In this document: piece after piece, positions 63,825 through 64,000 of the stretch
Numbering within the stretch: the stretch's first letter is position 1
Layout of the letters: the number at the start of each line of letters is the position of its first letter
From: Pectinophora gossypiella
Taxonomy: Eukaryota > Arthropoda > Insecta > Lepidoptera > Gelechiidae
Length of the DNA: 64,000 nucleotides
Reading direction: 5' to 3'
Assembly: GCF_024362695.1 (NCBI RefSeq)
Contig: NC_065406.1
Span: forward strand, 1,488,001-1,552,000
Notes under the pieces: model-generated
Seen by the model: the letters and a program-made list of their open reading frames with translations, nothing else
Told to the model about the DNA's origin: nothing
The model's database searches: none
Program-made: the position numbers and the translations under genes

Positions 63825-63955
63825 CTGTTACAAACACAGAACTGTGGAGATTGACTGGGCAGAATATTGTGGAGGCTTATATCCGCACATGGAAATGGCG
63901 GTGGATTGGTCATGTCCTTAGAAGACCCACCCGTCCTGACGAGCTCTAAAGTCAG
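63825..63955 (+). mobile_element. LINE reverse-transcriptase tail, second copy
   Basis: Same text as 17755-17900: GACTGGGCAGAATATTGTGG, then GGCGGTGGATTGGTCATGTC, coding for a WRWIGHVLRRP-type tail. It is cut short at about 63950. Confidence 0.65.
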
Positions 63956-64000
63956 AAACATTATGAGTGGGTCAAATAAACGTTGTATTTTTTTAATAAT

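Overview
The window looks like nuclear DNA from a moth or butterfly (Lepidoptera). Genes are split by many introns with GT/AG borders. Intergenic and intronic DNA is AT-rich and packed with SINE, MITE and LINE tails of lepidopteran type. Proteins read as insect orthologues. Nothing bacterial, plasmid-like or viral is present, and I see no CRISPR array, rRNA gene or convincing tRNA gene.

Layout. Bases 1-19,900 are mostly mobile-element debris: LINE tails, tRNA-derived SINEs, MITEs, and one 5.5-kb LTR element (3452-8975) with near-identical LTRs but ruined coding content. One isolated exon (13938-14084, minus) reads as the first membrane segment of a Ctr1-type copper transporter. Bases 19,924-30,242 hold folylpolyglutamate synthase (FPGS, minus, 8 exons). 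Its last intron contains a complete, intronless RPAP2 gene on the opposite strand. FPGS faces an adenylate kinase 8-like gene (AK8, plus, 11 exons, 30,739-50,859) across a roughly 500-bp shared upstream region. AK8 introns are full of repeats: a 1.2-kb foldback element nested in another repeat, a minisatellite built from AK8 exon 9 itself, a complete Tc1 transposon, and a nearly intact CsRn1/Kabuki-type Gypsy retrotransposon.

Beyond AK8, tail to tail with it, lies BiP/GRP78 (Hsc70-3, minus, 51,670-54,057). It ends in KDEL and has textbook ER-stress elements upstream. The right end holds the last four coding exons of delta-aminolevulinate dehydratase (ALAD, minus, 58,429-63,404); its 5' exons lie beyond the window.

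The genes are unrelated in function: folate retention, RNA polymerase II CTD regulation, probable ciliary nucleotide metabolism, ER protein folding and haem synthesis. Their linkage is positional. The most unusual features are the exon-derived minisatellite in AK8, whose long copies remain open, splice-flanked and phase-compatible; the nested RPAP2 gene with a poly(A) signal overlapping its stop codon; and the decayed LTR element that must have moved recently with outside help. Exon borders were placed by eye from splice signals, reading-frame phase and remembered family motifs; no alignment or transcript data were available.
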